DNA of 64,000 nucleotides from Auraticoccus monumenti (GCF_900101785.1 NZ_LT629688.1:1488001-1552000); one strand, 5' to 3'; numbered from the stretch's first letter, positions 8,131 through 16,894 are shown. Notes: generated from the letters alone by a model not told the origin. Numbers and translations: made by a program.

Positions 8131-9486
8131 ATGAGCACTGCACCCCATGTCGTGGTGATCGGGGCTGGTTTCGGAGGTGTGTCGGCGACGAGGGCGCTGA
8201 CCAAGCTCGGTTGCCGGGTCACCCTGGTCGACCGTCACCCCTACAACACCTTCCAGCCGCTGCTTTACCAGGTGGCGACCGGCGGCCTGAACCCGGGTGA
8301 CGTGACCTACTCGCTGCGCGCCTTCGCCGCCAAGCAGCACCGCCGGCTGGCCCGCTTCCGCCGCGGCACGGTCACCGGGATCGACCGCGAGAAGCGCCAG
8401 GTCATCGTCGACGACGGTCCGCCGGTCGACTACGACTACCTGGTGATCGCCAACGGCGTGACCACCAACCACTTCGGCATCCCGGGTGCGGCCCAGTACA
8501 CCCGCTCGATGTACACCCGCCGCCAGGCGATCGAGGTCCGCGACACCATCTTCGGCTCGATGGAGCGGCTGGCCGCCAACCCCGAGGACCCGCGCGGCTT
8601 CACCATCATCGTCGTCGGCGGTGGCCCCACCGGCGTCGAGATGGCCGGCTCGCTGGCCGAGATGCGCACCTACGGGATCCCGGTGGTCTACCCCGAGATC
8701 GACAAGGAGCGCGTCAAGGTCATCCTGGTCGAGATGATGGACCACCTGCTCGGCCCCTTCCAGCCCGACCTGCGTGAGTACACCCGCCGCGAGCTGGAGA
8801 AGCGCGGGGTCGAGGTGCGCACCAGCACCGCCATCGCCGAGGTCAAGGCCGACAGCGTCGACCTCAAGGGTGGCGAGACCCTGCAGGCCGACCTCGTCAT
8901 CTGGGCCGCCGGCATCGGTGGTCACGACGTCGTCCGGGAGTGGGGCCTCGAGATCGGCCGCGGTGGCCGGATCGTGCTCGAGGACACCCTGATGGCCAAG
9001 GGCGAGGAGCGCATCTTCGCGATCGGCGACGGCGGGATCATCGAGACCCAGCCGCTGCCGCAGGTCGCCCCGCCGGCCATGCAGCAGGGCGAGCACGTGG
9101 CCCACAACATCGTCGCCCTGGCCAAGGGCGAGGCGATGAAGCCCTTCAAGTACTTCGACAAGGGCACCATGGCCACGATCGGGCGCAACGACGCCGTGGT
9201 CGAGATCAAGAAGGGTCCGAAGTTCAAGGGCTTCCCGGCCTGGGTGGTCTGGGTCGGCCTGCACATCTACATGCTGCTGGGCGGCCGGAACCGGATCCAG
9301 GCGATGGTCAGCCTGGCCACCCGGTACTTCAGCTTCCCGCGCAACTCCGTGGCCATCGTCGGTGACGTCGCCGACACCCCGGCACGGCTGGAGCGGCTGG
9401 CGGCCCTGCGCAAGGCCGACGCCGAGGGCAAGGACACCGACGCCGTCGCCGAGGAGCACGACGAGATGGCTGAGTCCAGGGGCTGA
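8131..9486 (+). CDS. ndh: Type II NADH dehydrogenase (NDH-2)
   Basis: 451 residues. This single-subunit, non-proton-pumping enzyme passes electrons from NADH to quinone at the membrane. The FAD Rossmann motif is VVIGAGFGGVSA near the N-terminus and the NADH-binding motif is IIVVGGGPTGVEMAG about 160 residues in. FAIGDGGIIE and the APPAMQQGEHVAHNI helix are typical. The C-terminus has a membrane-associating segment (AWVVWVGLHIYMLLGG). A GGAGG-like site precedes the ATG. A strong hairpin terminator follows 17 bases after the stop, so it is the last gene of its unit. Confidence 0.93.
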   Translation: MSTAPHVVVIGAGFGGVSATRALTKLGCRVTLVDRHPYNTFQPLLYQVATGGLNPGDVTYSLRAFAAKQHRRLARFRRGTVTGIDREKRQVIVDDGPPVDYDYLVIANGVTTNHFGIPGAAQYTRSMYTRRQAIEVRDTIFGSMERLAANPEDPRGFTIIVVGGGPTGVEMAGSLAEMRTYGIPVVYPEIDKERVKVILVEMMDHLLGPFQPDLREYTRRELEKRGVEVRTSTAIAEVKADSVDLKGGETLQADLVIWAAGIGGHDVVREWGLEIGRGGRIVLEDTLMAKGEERIFAIGDGGIIETQPLPQVAPPAMQQGEHVAHNIVALAKGEAMKPFKYFDKGTMATIGRNDAVVEIKKGPKFKGFPAWVVWVGLHIYMLLGGRNRIQAMVSLATRYFSFPRNSVAIVGDVADTPARLERLAALRKADAEGKDTDAVAEEHDEMAESRG

Positions 9487-9502
9487 GAGCCCGGGTACGA
9501 CG

Positions 9503-9532
9503 AAGGCCCCCTCCCGCAAGGGAGGGGGCCTT
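9503..9532 (+). terminator. Rho-independent terminator after ndh
   Basis: A perfect 13-bp hairpin: AAGGCCCCCTCCC, loop GCAA, and its exact complement, followed by TTCTC. It lies between ndh and the oppositely oriented tRNA genes and can serve both directions. Confidence 0.88.
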
Positions 9533-9542
9533 TCTCGTGCTG

Positions 9543-9616
9543 TGGCCAGGGCCGGGCTCGAACCGGCGACCTTTCACTTTTCAGGCGAACGCTGCTACCA
9601 ACTGAGCTACCTGGCC
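9543..9616 (-). tRNA. tRNA-Phe (anticodon GAA)
   Basis: 74 bases without encoded CCA. The acceptor arms GGCCAGG and CCTGGCC pair fully. The seven-base anticodon loop CTGAAAA is closed by TTCGC/GTGAA, which contains one G-U pair. The T-arm has GGTTCGAGCC. The D-arm is slightly odd: only GCT/AGC pairs and the loop has one extra base, which explains the 74-base length. Confidence 0.93.
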
Positions 9617-9668
9617 TGGACAGCAAGAGCGGACGAGATCCAGGTGGATTGGATCTCGACCGCTCTCG

Positions 9669-9742
9669 CGACCTCGACGGGACTCGAACCCGCGACCTCC
9701 GCCGTGACAGGGCGGCGCGCTAACCAACTGCGCCACGAGGCC
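9669..9742 (-). tRNA. tRNA-Asp (anticodon GTC)
   Basis: 74 bases without encoded CCA. Acceptor GGCCTCG pairs with CGAGGTC, with one G-U pair. The anticodon loop CTGTCAC is closed by CCGCC/GGCGG. The T-arm is GGGTTCGAGTCCC. It lies 52 bases upstream of tRNA-Phe on the same strand, so both are probably processed from one transcript. Confidence 0.95.
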
Positions 9743-9816
9743 CAGATGCTGCTTGGACCATCACCAGCCGTCTCCGGCCAGCGATCCGAAACTATAGCGC
9801 AGGGAACGGGGCGGGG

Positions 9817-10776
9817 CTAATCGGGATCGTCCGCCCGGCGGTCGAGGGCCGCCAGCACCAGGCGGGCGGTGGGGACGTCGGTCACCAGCCGGTTGAACAG
9901 CCCGGCGCGGGCGCCACCGACCAGGCTGGCCACCTTGTCCTCCCCGGCGGCCACCGCCAGCGTGAACGGGATGGCGCGCAGCTGCTCGCGTCCGACCCGG
10001 ACCATCCGCTCGCTGCCGGGGAAGCCGACCTCGGAGCCGTCGGGGGCGTAGAAGTTGAGGCAGATGTCGCCCACCGAGCGACGCAGGCCGGCGTCGTCGG
10101 CGGGGATGAACGCCGAGACCGAGCTCCGGGTGGCCAGCGGGGCGCCGACCCCCACCAGTGCGGCGGCGGCCCGTCCCCAGAGGTGGGTGGTGGAGACGAA
10201 GTCCGGGTCGGTCCCGAGGCTGGCCCGCATCGGCGCCGACGGCATCGCCTGGGCGAACAGCACGTGCGGCAGCCCGCCGACCTGCTCGGCGAACCGGCGG
10301 GTGATCTCGTTGGTCTGGTGCCAGGCCTCGGGCTCGGTGACCCCACCCACGGCCGGGACGACGTGGACCCCGGGCAGCGGCGGGAGGGGGTGGCTGCTCA
10401 GCTCGTAGAGGGTCCGCCCGGAGGAGACCAGCAGGACGTCACCGGGGTCCAGCCGGAGCGTCCGCAGCGCCTCGCCGAGGGCCGGCAGCAGCCCTGCGGG
10501 ACCGCCGTCGCCTCCCCGGCCCACCCAGACCTGCTGCAGGCCGAGCGCCTCGCGGAGCTGCTCGGGATCGGGCAGGTCGGCGCCGCGTCCGGGCGGGTGG
10601 ACGGTGATCTCGACCAGTCCCGTACGCCGGGCCTCGGCCAGCAGCCGGCTCACGGTGGGCCGGGAGACGTCCAGCCGGGCGGCGACGGCGGCCTGGGTGG
10701 CGTCCTCGAGGTAGTACATCCGGGCGGCCCGGTGGATCAGCTCGAGGTCGAAGCGTGGCCGACCGCTGCTGCTCAC
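9817..10776 (-). CDS. SorC-family sugar-binding transcriptional regulator
   Basis: 319 residues from the GTG at 10776. That start is chosen because GGAGG at 10783-10787 lies six bases upstream; a GTG seven codons earlier lacks such a site. The N-terminal helix-turn-helix contains YYLEDATQAAVAARL and VSRPTVSRLLAEARRTGLVEI, typical of SorC/DeoR-type regulators. The C-terminal effector domain (VGVGAPL, VGDICLNFY, LAVAAGEDKV) resembles the sugar-phosphate isomerase-like domain that binds phosphorylated sugars. It is divergent from the tetritol dehydrogenase gene, with two near-identical palindromes between them. It most likely represses or activates that pair in response to a tetrulose phosphate. 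Confidence 0.9.
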   Translation of the reverse strand: MSSSGRPRFDLELIHRAARMYYLEDATQAAVAARLDVSRPTVSRLLAEARRTGLVEITVHPPGRGADLPDPEQLREALGLQQVWVGRGGDGGPAGLLPALGEALRTLRLDPGDVLLVSSGRTLYELSSHPLPPLPGVHVVPAVGGVTEPEAWHQTNEITRRFAEQVGGLPHVLFAQAMPSAPMRASLGTDPDFVSTTHLWGRAAAALVGVGAPLATRSSVSAFIPADDAGLRRSVGDICLNFYAPDGSEVGFPGSERMVRVGREQLRAIPFTLAVAAGEDKVASLVGGARAGLFNRLVTDVPTARLVLAALDRRADDPD

Positions 10777-10821
10777 GTCCGCCCTCCTGCTGCTCACCTG
10801 CCCGTGTCCCGCACCCTAGCG

Positions 10822-10850
10822 GAACATCTGTTCAGTGTGAACACCTGTTC
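10822..10850. promoter_or_regulatory. Paired operator sites, probably for the SorC-type regulator
   Basis: GAACATCTGTTC at 10822-10833 and GAACACCTGTTC at 10839-10850. Both have the palindrome GAACA-N2-TGTTC, and their centres are 17 bp apart. The second ends directly at a TTGACA box. Two well-matched palindromes in the divergent gap between a regulator and its neighbour indicate operators. Confidence 0.8.
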
Positions 10851-10879
10851 TTGACATCGGTCGGCGTCCGGACCAGACT
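10851..10879 (+). promoter_or_regulatory. Promoter of the tetritol dehydrogenase operon
   Basis: A consensus -35 TTGACA at 10851-10856, a 17-base spacer and CAGACT at 10874-10879 as the -10. The operator pair abuts the -35 upstream, a position suited to activation or to blocking polymerase. An RBS (GGAGG) sits six bases before the ATG at 10919. Confidence 0.65.
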
Positions 10880-10918
10880 CGACGCCGAGGAACCGAGCAC
10901 CACCACCGGAGGTCAGCG

Positions 10919-12010
10919 ATGTCCCAGCCCGTCCCCACCCGCATGCAGGCCGTGGTCGTGCACGGGCCCGAGGACTACCGCCTCGAGGAGGTCGACGTCC
11001 CGGTGCCGGGCCCGGGGGAGATGCTGATCAGGGTGGAGGCCGTGGGGGTCTGCGCCAGCGACCTGAAGTGCTACCACGGGGCGGCCAAGTTCTGGGGCGA
11101 CGAGAACCGTCCGGCCTACGTGCAGCGCGGACGCATCCCCGGCCACGAGTTCGTCGGCGAGGTGGTCAGCGGGGACCAGAAGGCCTTCGACCACCACGGG
11201 GTCGGGGTGGGGGACCGGATCGTCTGCGAGCAGATCGTGCCCTGCGGGGAGTGCCGCTACTGCCGCCGCGGGGAGTACTGGATGTGCGGCCCCCACGACA
11301 TGTTCGGGTTCCGCAACTTCGACGGGGCGATGGCCCAGTACCTGCTGGTGCCGATCCGGGCCCGTGCGCACCCGGTCTCCAAGGAGCTGGCCCCGCACCA
11401 CGCCGCCTACGCCGAGCCGCTCTCCTGCGCCCTGCACGCCGTCGAGCGCGCCGGGATCAAGTTCGAGGACGTCGTGGTGGTCGCCGGCTGCGGTCCGATC
11501 GGTCTCGGTCTGGTGCTCGGCGCCCGGCAGAAGAACCCGAAGCTGGTGATCGCCCTGGACCTCGACGACGCCAAGCTCGAGCTGGGCCGGCGCTGCGGGG
11601 CCGACCTCGTGATCAACGTCGCCCGCGAGGACGCGGTGGCGAAGATCAAGGAGCTCACCGACGGCTACGGCGCCGACGTCTACCTGGAGGGCACCGGTCA
11701 CCCGTCGGCCGTCGGCCAGGGGCTCAACCTGCTGCGCAAGCTGGGCACCTACGTGGAGTACTCCGTCTTCGGCTCCGACGTCACCGTGGACTGGTCGATC
11801 ATCTCCGACGACAAGGAGCTCGACGTCCTCGGCGCCCACCTCGGCCCCTACTGCTGGCCGGCGGCGATCAAGATGCTGGAGGACGGGACCGTGCCGGTGG
11901 CCGACATCTGCACCCACCAGGTCGGGCTCGCCGACTTCCAGCAGGCGCTGGACCTGGTCGCCGACACCAGCGGGTCGTCGGTGAAGGTGTCGATCCTGCC
12001 CAACGGCTGA
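10919..12010 (+). CDS. eltD: Erythritol/L-threitol dehydrogenase-like zinc alcohol dehydrogenase
   Basis: 363 residues, cytosolic, medium-chain dehydrogenase family. It should oxidise a C4 polyol (erythritol or L-threitol) to the tetrulose with NAD. The N-terminus (VVHGPEDYRLEEV, GVCASDLKCYHGAAKFWGD) and the middle (GAHLGPYCWPAAIKM) closely resemble what I recall of mycobacterial EltD. Catalytic zinc residues are in VCASD and GHEFVGEV; structural zinc cysteines are in CGECRYCRRGEYWMC. The nucleotide motif is VVAGCGPIGLG. The regulator upstream and the isomerase downstream support a polyol catabolic unit. The precise polyol is inferred from family resemblance. Confidence 0.85.
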   Translation: MSQPVPTRMQAVVVHGPEDYRLEEVDVPVPGPGEMLIRVEAVGVCASDLKCYHGAAKFWGDENRPAYVQRGRIPGHEFVGEVVSGDQKAFDHHGVGVGDRIVCEQIVPCGECRYCRRGEYWMCGPHDMFGFRNFDGAMAQYLLVPIRARAHPVSKELAPHHAAYAEPLSCALHAVERAGIKFEDVVVVAGCGPIGLGLVLGARQKNPKLVIALDLDDAKLELGRRCGADLVINVAREDAVAKIKELTDGYGADVYLEGTGHPSAVGQGLNLLRKLGTYVEYSVFGSDVTVDWSIISDDKELDVLGAHLGPYCWPAAIKMLEDGTVPVADICTHQVGLADFQQALDLVADTSGSSVKVSILPNG

Positions 12011-12102
12011 GCGGGCCCGGGAACGGGTACCGCAGGAGTGACCGACGTCCGCACCCGCGGGCGTCATGAGTGGCCCGGGGACGGGCCGAGGAGAGGGACG
12101 AC

Positions 12103-12591
12103 ATGGGGATGCGTGTGGTGGTCGGCAGCGACGAGGCCGGGTTCGACTACAAGGAGGTGCTCAAGGGCGACCTGGAGGCCGCCTCGCTGGTGAGCGAGGT
12201 GCTCGACGTGGGCGTGGACGCCGACGGCGACACCGCCTACCCGCACATCGCGGTGGCGGCGGCCCGGATGGTGGCCGACGGGCAGGCCGACCGGGCGCTG
12301 CTGGTGTGCGGCACCGGTCTGGGGGTGGCCATCGCGGCCAACAAGGTGCCGGGGATCCGGGCCGTGACGGCCCACGACCCGTTCTCGGTCGAGCGCGCGG
12401 TGCTCTCCAACAACGCCCAGGTGCTGTGCTTCGGGCAGCGCGTGGTCGGGCTGGAGCTGGCCCGTCGGCTGGCCCGGGAGTGGTTGACCTACACCTTCGA
12501 CGAGAGCAGCGCCTCGGCGGCCAAGGTCGCGGCGATCGGGGAGTACGAGAGCACCTCCACGTCGGAGGCCGAGACCGTCCCCGCCTGCTGA
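12103..12591 (+). CDS. derI: RpiB/LacAB-type sugar-phosphate isomerase, probably D-erythrulose-4-phosphate isomerase
   Basis: 162 residues. The ATG at 12103 is chosen because GGAGAGGG lies about six bases upstream. The fold is RpiB-like: [14 protein letters not shown] at the N-terminus, the active-site Cys in [16 protein letters not shown], and the [22 protein letters not shown] phosphate-binding block. The SDEAG start, rather than the SDHAG of true ribose-5-phosphate isomerase B, and the long tail resemble tetrulose-phosphate isomerases of mycobacterial tetritol pathways. It would convert D-erythrulose 4-phosphate to erythrose 4-phosphate. It follows eltD by 92 bases. No tetrulose kinase gene is in the window. 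Confidence 0.8.
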   Translation: MGMRVVVGSDEAGFDYKEVLKGDLEAASLVSEVLDVGVDADGDTAYPHIAVAAARMVADGQADRALLVCGTGLGVAIAANKVPGIRAVTAHDPFSVERAVLSNNAQVLCFGQRVVGLELARRLAREWLTYTFDESSASAAKVAAIGEYESTSTSEAETVPAC

Positions 12592-12627
12592 GCCCACCTG
12601 ACCCCCCTCACGTGCTGCACTGGTCGG

Positions 12628-13392
12628 GTGCGACGACGGACCCTGCTGGGAGCGGTGATGGTGGGGGCGGTGGCCCCGGTGCTGGGCTGCGCCCCCCAGG
12701 GCAGCCTGTTCGACTTCTCCCCCCCGACGGGGTTCAAGCGGTCCCGACCCCGTGCGGAGGAGTGCTTCCCCGACTCCGGCGTGGTGGAGCTCGCCACGGC
12801 GGTGCAGGGTGGTGAGACCGCGAGGATCGCGGAGCTGGTGGGGTCCGGTGTGGATCCGGGGTCGAGGGGGCTGGACGGGGTCAGCCTCTGGGACTGGGCG
12901 CTGCGGTACCGCCAGCCCGGCTCGGTACGCGCCCTGGCCGTGGCGGGGACCGACCTCGAGCTGCCCGGCTGGTTCCGCCGCCCCCCGCTGATGGCCGCCC
13001 ACGCCGAGGGCGGGGTGGAGCAGGTCCAGCTCCTGCTCGACCTCGGCGCCGACATCGAGGTGGTGGACTCGACCGGACGGACGCTGCTCCTTCGATGCGT
13101 GCACGGTGGCGACCCCACCCTCCCGCTGCTGCTGGCCCGGGGCGCGAACCTCGACGCCCGGGACGTGCAGGGTCAGACACCGCTCTTCGCGGCCTGCGCG
13201 GTGAACGCCTTCGGCGACGCGCTGACGCTGCTGCAGGCCGGAGCGGACCCGACCATCGAGGACTCCCGGGGGGACACCTTCCAGGTCCTCCTGTTCGGGG
13301 CCGACCAGGACATCCTCAACGAACGGGCGCGCACCGAGCAGGATGCCGTGGTCGCCTGGCTGGAGGAGCACGGCATCCCGGTGGAGCGCTAG
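12628..13392 (+). CDS. Ankyrin-repeat lipoprotein
   Basis: 254 residues from a GTG. The N-terminus is a lipoprotein signal: MRRR, a hydrophobic stretch and the lipobox VLGC with Cys21. At least four ankyrin-like units follow (ELATAVQGGETARIAELVGSG, AHAEGGVEQVQLLLDLGADI, CVHGGDPTLPLLLARGANLD and AACAVNAFGDALTLLQAGAD). The protein should be tethered outside the membrane as a binding scaffold. No catalytic domain is visible and the partner is unknown. No ribosome binding site is obvious; TGCACT six bases before the GTG has the leaderless spacing but is a weak -10 match. Confidence 0.8.
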   Translation: MRRRTLLGAVMVGAVAPVLGCAPQGSLFDFSPPTGFKRSRPRAEECFPDSGVVELATAVQGGETARIAELVGSGVDPGSRGLDGVSLWDWALRYRQPGSVRALAVAGTDLELPGWFRRPPLMAAHAEGGVEQVQLLLDLGADIEVVDSTGRTLLLRCVHGGDPTLPLLLARGANLDARDVQGQTPLFAACAVNAFGDALTLLQAGADPTIEDSRGDTFQVLLFGADQDILNERARTEQDAVVAWLEEHGIPVER

Positions 13393-13701
13393 TCGGCTAC
13401 CCACCCCCTGACCCCGACGACGTGGAACGCATCTTCTCCGTGCTCGGCGACCGGTCCGGTCGGCCCACCCGACGATGGGCGCTGATCGGTCCACCGACGA
13501 CGCCACCGGGACACGTCCAGGAGGGTGGCGACCAGCACCCGCTGGCACGGATCGAAAGATACGTGTCGTAAGTTCGAGGCACGCATCCGGCGCGACCCCT
13601 TGCGGTGGGGCCGGGGGTGGGTGAGGATCGAAGGAAGGACCACCACCTTCGGCGTCGCCCACCCCAGACGGCGACGACGATCTGCTGCCATGGAGGCGCA
13701 C
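13393..13701. other. 309-base gene-free region upstream of the GH3 gene
   Basis: No supported gene. One frame is open from 13525 into the GH3 gene, but it lacks coding character before 13702. A locally AT-richer patch around 13550-13575 (GATACGTGTCGTAAGTT) may hold the promoter; no clear operator or riboswitch is seen. Confidence 0.6.
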
Positions 13702-15579
13702 ATGTCGCGTGCTGACCGACCGACCCCCACCCCGGGCCCCGCCCGCGGGTCCACCTCCGGCCGGCGTCGCCGGCTGGTCGCCCTGGCCGGTGCCGCCGCG
13801 GGGGTGCTGGCCCTCGGCACGGTGGCCGTGCCGGGCGCCGACGCGGCCGGGCCCAACCCGACCGAGGACCTGCGCAAGCGCGGCGTCGTCACCGAGCGCA
13901 CCTGCCGGGCCTGGGCCCAGGCGGTCAGCAAGCGGATGACGCTGGAGGAGAAGGTCGGCCAGCTCTTCATCCAGGAGCTCTACGGCGCCACCGCGACCAC
14001 CGCCCACCCGAAGAACGTCGAGTTCTACGGGCTGGAGACCCCCGCCGAGGTCGTCCAGAAGTACCACCTGGGCGGCGCCATCTACTTCGCCTGGACCGAC
14101 TCCGTGGCCGGCGGACCGCCGCAGGTCGCCGGGCTGTCCAACGGGCTGCAGGAGGCAGCGCTGGAGACCGACCGCTTCGACATCCCGCTCCAGGTCGCGA
14201 TCGACCAGGAGCAGGGCATCGTCACCCGGATCGGTCCGCCGGCCACCCAGTTCCCGGGCTCGATGGCCGTGGCCGCCACCCGCAGCACCGAGGACGCGCG
14301 CACCGCCGCCGAGATCACGGGGGAGGAGCTGGCCGCGATGGGCGTCAACGTGAACTTCGCCCCCGACGCCGACGTGAATGTGAACCCGGCCAACCCGGTG
14401 ATCGGCGTCCGCTCCTTCTCCTCCGACCCGCAGCTGGCTGCCGACTTCGTGGCCGCCCAGATCGCGGGCTACCAGGACGACGCGGGCATCGCCTCCTCGG
14501 CCAAGCACTTCCCCGGGCACGGCGACACCGCCACCGACTCCCACACCGGTCTGCCGCTGATCACCCACACCCGTGAGCAGTGGGAGACGCTGGACCGGCC
14601 CCCGTTCGACGCCGCCATCGAGGCCGGCGCGGACATGATCATGACCGCGCACCTGGTGATGCCGGCTCTCGACGACTCCGGGGTCCCCGCCACGCTCAGC
14701 AAGCCGATCCTGACCGACCTGCTCCGCGAGGAGATGGGCTACGAGGGCGTCATCGTCACCGACTCGCTGCAGATGGCCGGCGTCCGCGACATGTTCGACG
14801 ACGGCGAGATCGCCGTCCGGGCGCTGGAGGCCGGGGCGGACCAGCTGCTGATGTCCTCCGACCTCCGTGAGGCCTACCCCGCGGTGATCGACGCCGTCGG
14901 GAGCGGGCGCCTGCGTGAGGGTGACCTGGCCACCAAGGTGAAGAGGGTGCTGCAGCTCAAGTGCACCAACGGCACCGTGCTGGACCCGATGGTCGACGAG
15001 GCCGCCGTGGCCACCGCGGTGGGCCCGGCCGACCACCTGGCCGAGGCCGCCCGGATCACCGACGGCACCCACACCCTGCTGGAGAACGACGCGTCCGTGC
15101 TGCCGATGGCGGTGGGCGGTCAGGACGTCCTGGTCACCGGCTGGGGCGTCAGCACCACCGCGACGCTGGCCACCGAGCTCCGGGCCCGGGGCGCCACCGC
15201 CACGGCTCTGGAGACGGGGACGGCCCCGAACGCCACCCGCATCGCGGGTGCGGTCGCCGCGGCGAGGACGTCGGACGCGGTCGTGGTGCTGACCAACAAC
15301 GCCAGCACCTCGACGGCCCAGCAGCGGCTCGTCGCCGAGCTCCAGGCCACCGGGACGCCGGTGGTGGTGGTCGCGGTCCGCAACCCCTACGACATCGCCG
15401 CCCTGCCCGGGACCGACACCTACCTGACCACCTACTCCTACAGCCCCGTGTCGGTGCCCTCGCTGGCCCGGGTGCTGACCGGTGAGGTGGAGCCGTCGGG
15501 GAAGCTGCCCGTCGACATCCCGACCGCTGCCGACCCCGGCACCGTGCTGTACCCGTTCGGGTCCGGCCTCGGCTACTGA
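13702..15579 (+). CDS. nagZ: Exported GH3 beta-N-acetylglucosaminidase (NagZ-like)
   Basis: 625 residues. The start ATG at 13702 has GGAGG five bases upstream; an ATG at 13690 overlaps that site. Residues 1 to about 49 form a signal peptide (RRRR, hydrophobic core, ADAAG). The GH3 domain contains KHFPGHGDTATDSH near residue 268, the motif whose His-Asp acts as acid/base in NagZ-type enzymes. The nucleophile Asp is in IVTDSLQMAGV near residue 352. A C-terminal GH3_C-like domain follows (LVTGWGVSTTATLA), longer than in Gram-negative NagZ and like the Bacillus form. It should release terminal GlcNAc from muropeptides outside the cell. The NamZ-like gene is 25 bases downstream. Confidence 0.88.
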   Translation: MSRADRPTPTPGPARGSTSGRRRRLVALAGAAAGVLALGTVAVPGADAAGPNPTEDLRKRGVVTERTCRAWAQAVSKRMTLEEKVGQLFIQELYGATATTAHPKNVEFYGLETPAEVVQKYHLGGAIYFAWTDSVAGGPPQVAGLSNGLQEAALETDRFDIPLQVAIDQEQGIVTRIGPPATQFPGSMAVAATRSTEDARTAAEITGEELAAMGVNVNFAPDADVNVNPANPVIGVRSFSSDPQLAADFVAAQIAGYQDDAGIASSAKHFPGHGDTATDSHTGLPLITHTREQWETLDRPPFDAAIEAGADMIMTAHLVMPALDDSGVPATLSKPILTDLLREEMGYEGVIVTDSLQMAGVRDMFDDGEIAVRALEAGADQLLMSSDLREAYPAVIDAVGSGRLREGDLATKVKRVLQLKCTNGTVLDPMVDEAAVATAVGPADHLAEAARITDGTHTLLENDASVLPMAVGGQDVLVTGWGVSTTATLATELRARGATATALETGTAPNATRIAGAVAAARTSDAVVVLTNNASTSTAQQRLVAELQATGTPVVVVAVRNPYDIAALPGTDTYLTTYSYSPVSVPSLARVLTGEVEPSGKLPVDIPTAADPGTVLYPFGSGLGY

Positions 15580-15604
15580 CCCACCCCCACGACTGAGGAG
15601 AACC

Positions 15605-16894
15605 ATGACCGGACTCGACCGACGCACCCTGCTCGCCGGGGCGGGCGCCGCCACCGTGGCCGTCCCGCTCGCCGCGATGGGGGCTGCCGCTCCCGCCCGG
15701 GCGGAGGTGCGGGAGGCCTCGGTGCGGACCGGCGCCGACGTGCTGGCCGCCGACGGCTGGAAGGGCCTCGCCGGCCGCAAGGTGGGGGTCTTCACCAACC
15801 CGACCGGGGTCCTGCAGAACGGCCGGAGCATCGTGGACGAGATGCACGACTCCGGCAACGTCGACGTGGTCGCGGTCTTCGGGCCCGAGCACGGCTTCCG
15901 TGGCTCCGCCCAGGCGGGGGAGTCCGAGGGCGACACCGAGGACCCACGCACCGGGATCATGGTCTACGACGCCTACGGCGCCACCGCCACCTCGCTCGCC
16001 GCCATGTACCGGACGTCGGGGGTGGAGGTCGTCGTCTTCGACATCCAGGACGTCGGGGCCCGGTTCTACACCTACATCTGGTCGATGTACACGGCGATGC
16101 TGGCGGCCGCCCGTGAGGGTCTCGCCTTCACCGTGCTGGACCGGCCCAACCCGATCGGCGGGACCGCCCGTGGTCCGATGATGACCCCGGAGTACACCTC
16201 GGGCGTCGGTGCGGAGGAGATCATCCAGGCCCACGGGATGACCGTCGGCGAGCTGGCGCGCCTCTTCAACGCCGACTACCTGCCCCGCGACGGCGGCACC
16301 GTGCAGGACCTGACGGTGGTGGAGATGGAGGGCTGGCGGCGCGACATGCTGTGGGCGGACACCGGTCTGCTGTGGGTGATGCCCAGCCCGAACGTCCCCA
16401 CCCCCGACACCGCGCTGCTCTACATCGGCACCTGCCTGTTCGAGGGCACCAACCTGTCGGAGGGACGCGGCACGACGCGACCGTTCGAGCTGATCGGCGC
16501 ACCCTACGTCGACTACCGATGGGCCGAGTGGCTGACCGGGCGCAACCTGCCCGGCGTGCTGTTCCGGGAGGCCTACTTCAACCCGCTGATCAGCAAGAAC
16601 GCCGGCGTGGTGAACGGTGGTGTGCAGGTGCACATCACCGACCCCGAGGCCCTGGACGCCATCCGGGTCGCGGTGGAGATGCTGGTCGGCCTCAAGCAGC
16701 TCTACCCGGAGTTCCGCTGGCGCCAGGACTCCTGGGACACCGCCCGCCCCTTCTGGATCGACAAGCTCACCGGCTCGCCCCGGTTGCGGACCCAGATCGA
16801 CGCCGGGGCGTCGGCCGCCACGGTGGTCGCCGCCTGGCGCCGGGAGACCGCCGACTTCACCGCGCGCCGGCGTCGCCACCTCATCTACCGCTGA
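15605..16894 (+). CDS. namZ: Exo-beta-N-acetylmuramidase NamZ-like (DUF1343/GH171), Tat-exported
   Basis: 429 residues from ATG 15605, with GAGGAG upstream. The N-terminus carries a twin-arginine signal (LDRRTLLAGAGAATVAVPLA) ending near APARA. The mature part has GRKVGVFTNPTGV, VFGPEHGFRG, VVFDIQDVGARFYTYIWSM and DRPNPIGG, all hallmarks of DUF1343. The Bacillus subtilis member NamZ (YbbC) removes terminal MurNAc from the non-reducing end of peptidoglycan chains. The directly upstream NagZ-like gene would remove GlcNAc, so together they can degrade glycan strands alternately. Export by Tat, while NagZ has a Sec-like signal, is a point to note. Confidence 0.9.
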   Translation: MTGLDRRTLLAGAGAATVAVPLAAMGAAAPARAEVREASVRTGADVLAADGWKGLAGRKVGVFTNPTGVLQNGRSIVDEMHDSGNVDVVAVFGPEHGFRGSAQAGESEGDTEDPRTGIMVYDAYGATATSLAAMYRTSGVEVVVFDIQDVGARFYTYIWSMYTAMLAAAREGLAFTVLDRPNPIGGTARGPMMTPEYTSGVGAEEIIQAHGMTVGELARLFNADYLPRDGGTVQDLTVVEMEGWRRDMLWADTGLLWVMPSPNVPTPDTALLYIGTCLFEGTNLSEGRGTTRPFELIGAPYVDYRWAEWLTGRNLPGVLFREAYFNPLISKNAGVVNGGVQVHITDPEALDAIRVAVEMLVGLKQLYPEFRWRQDSWDTARPFWIDKLTGSPRLRTQIDAGASAATVVAAWRRETADFTARRRRHLIYR

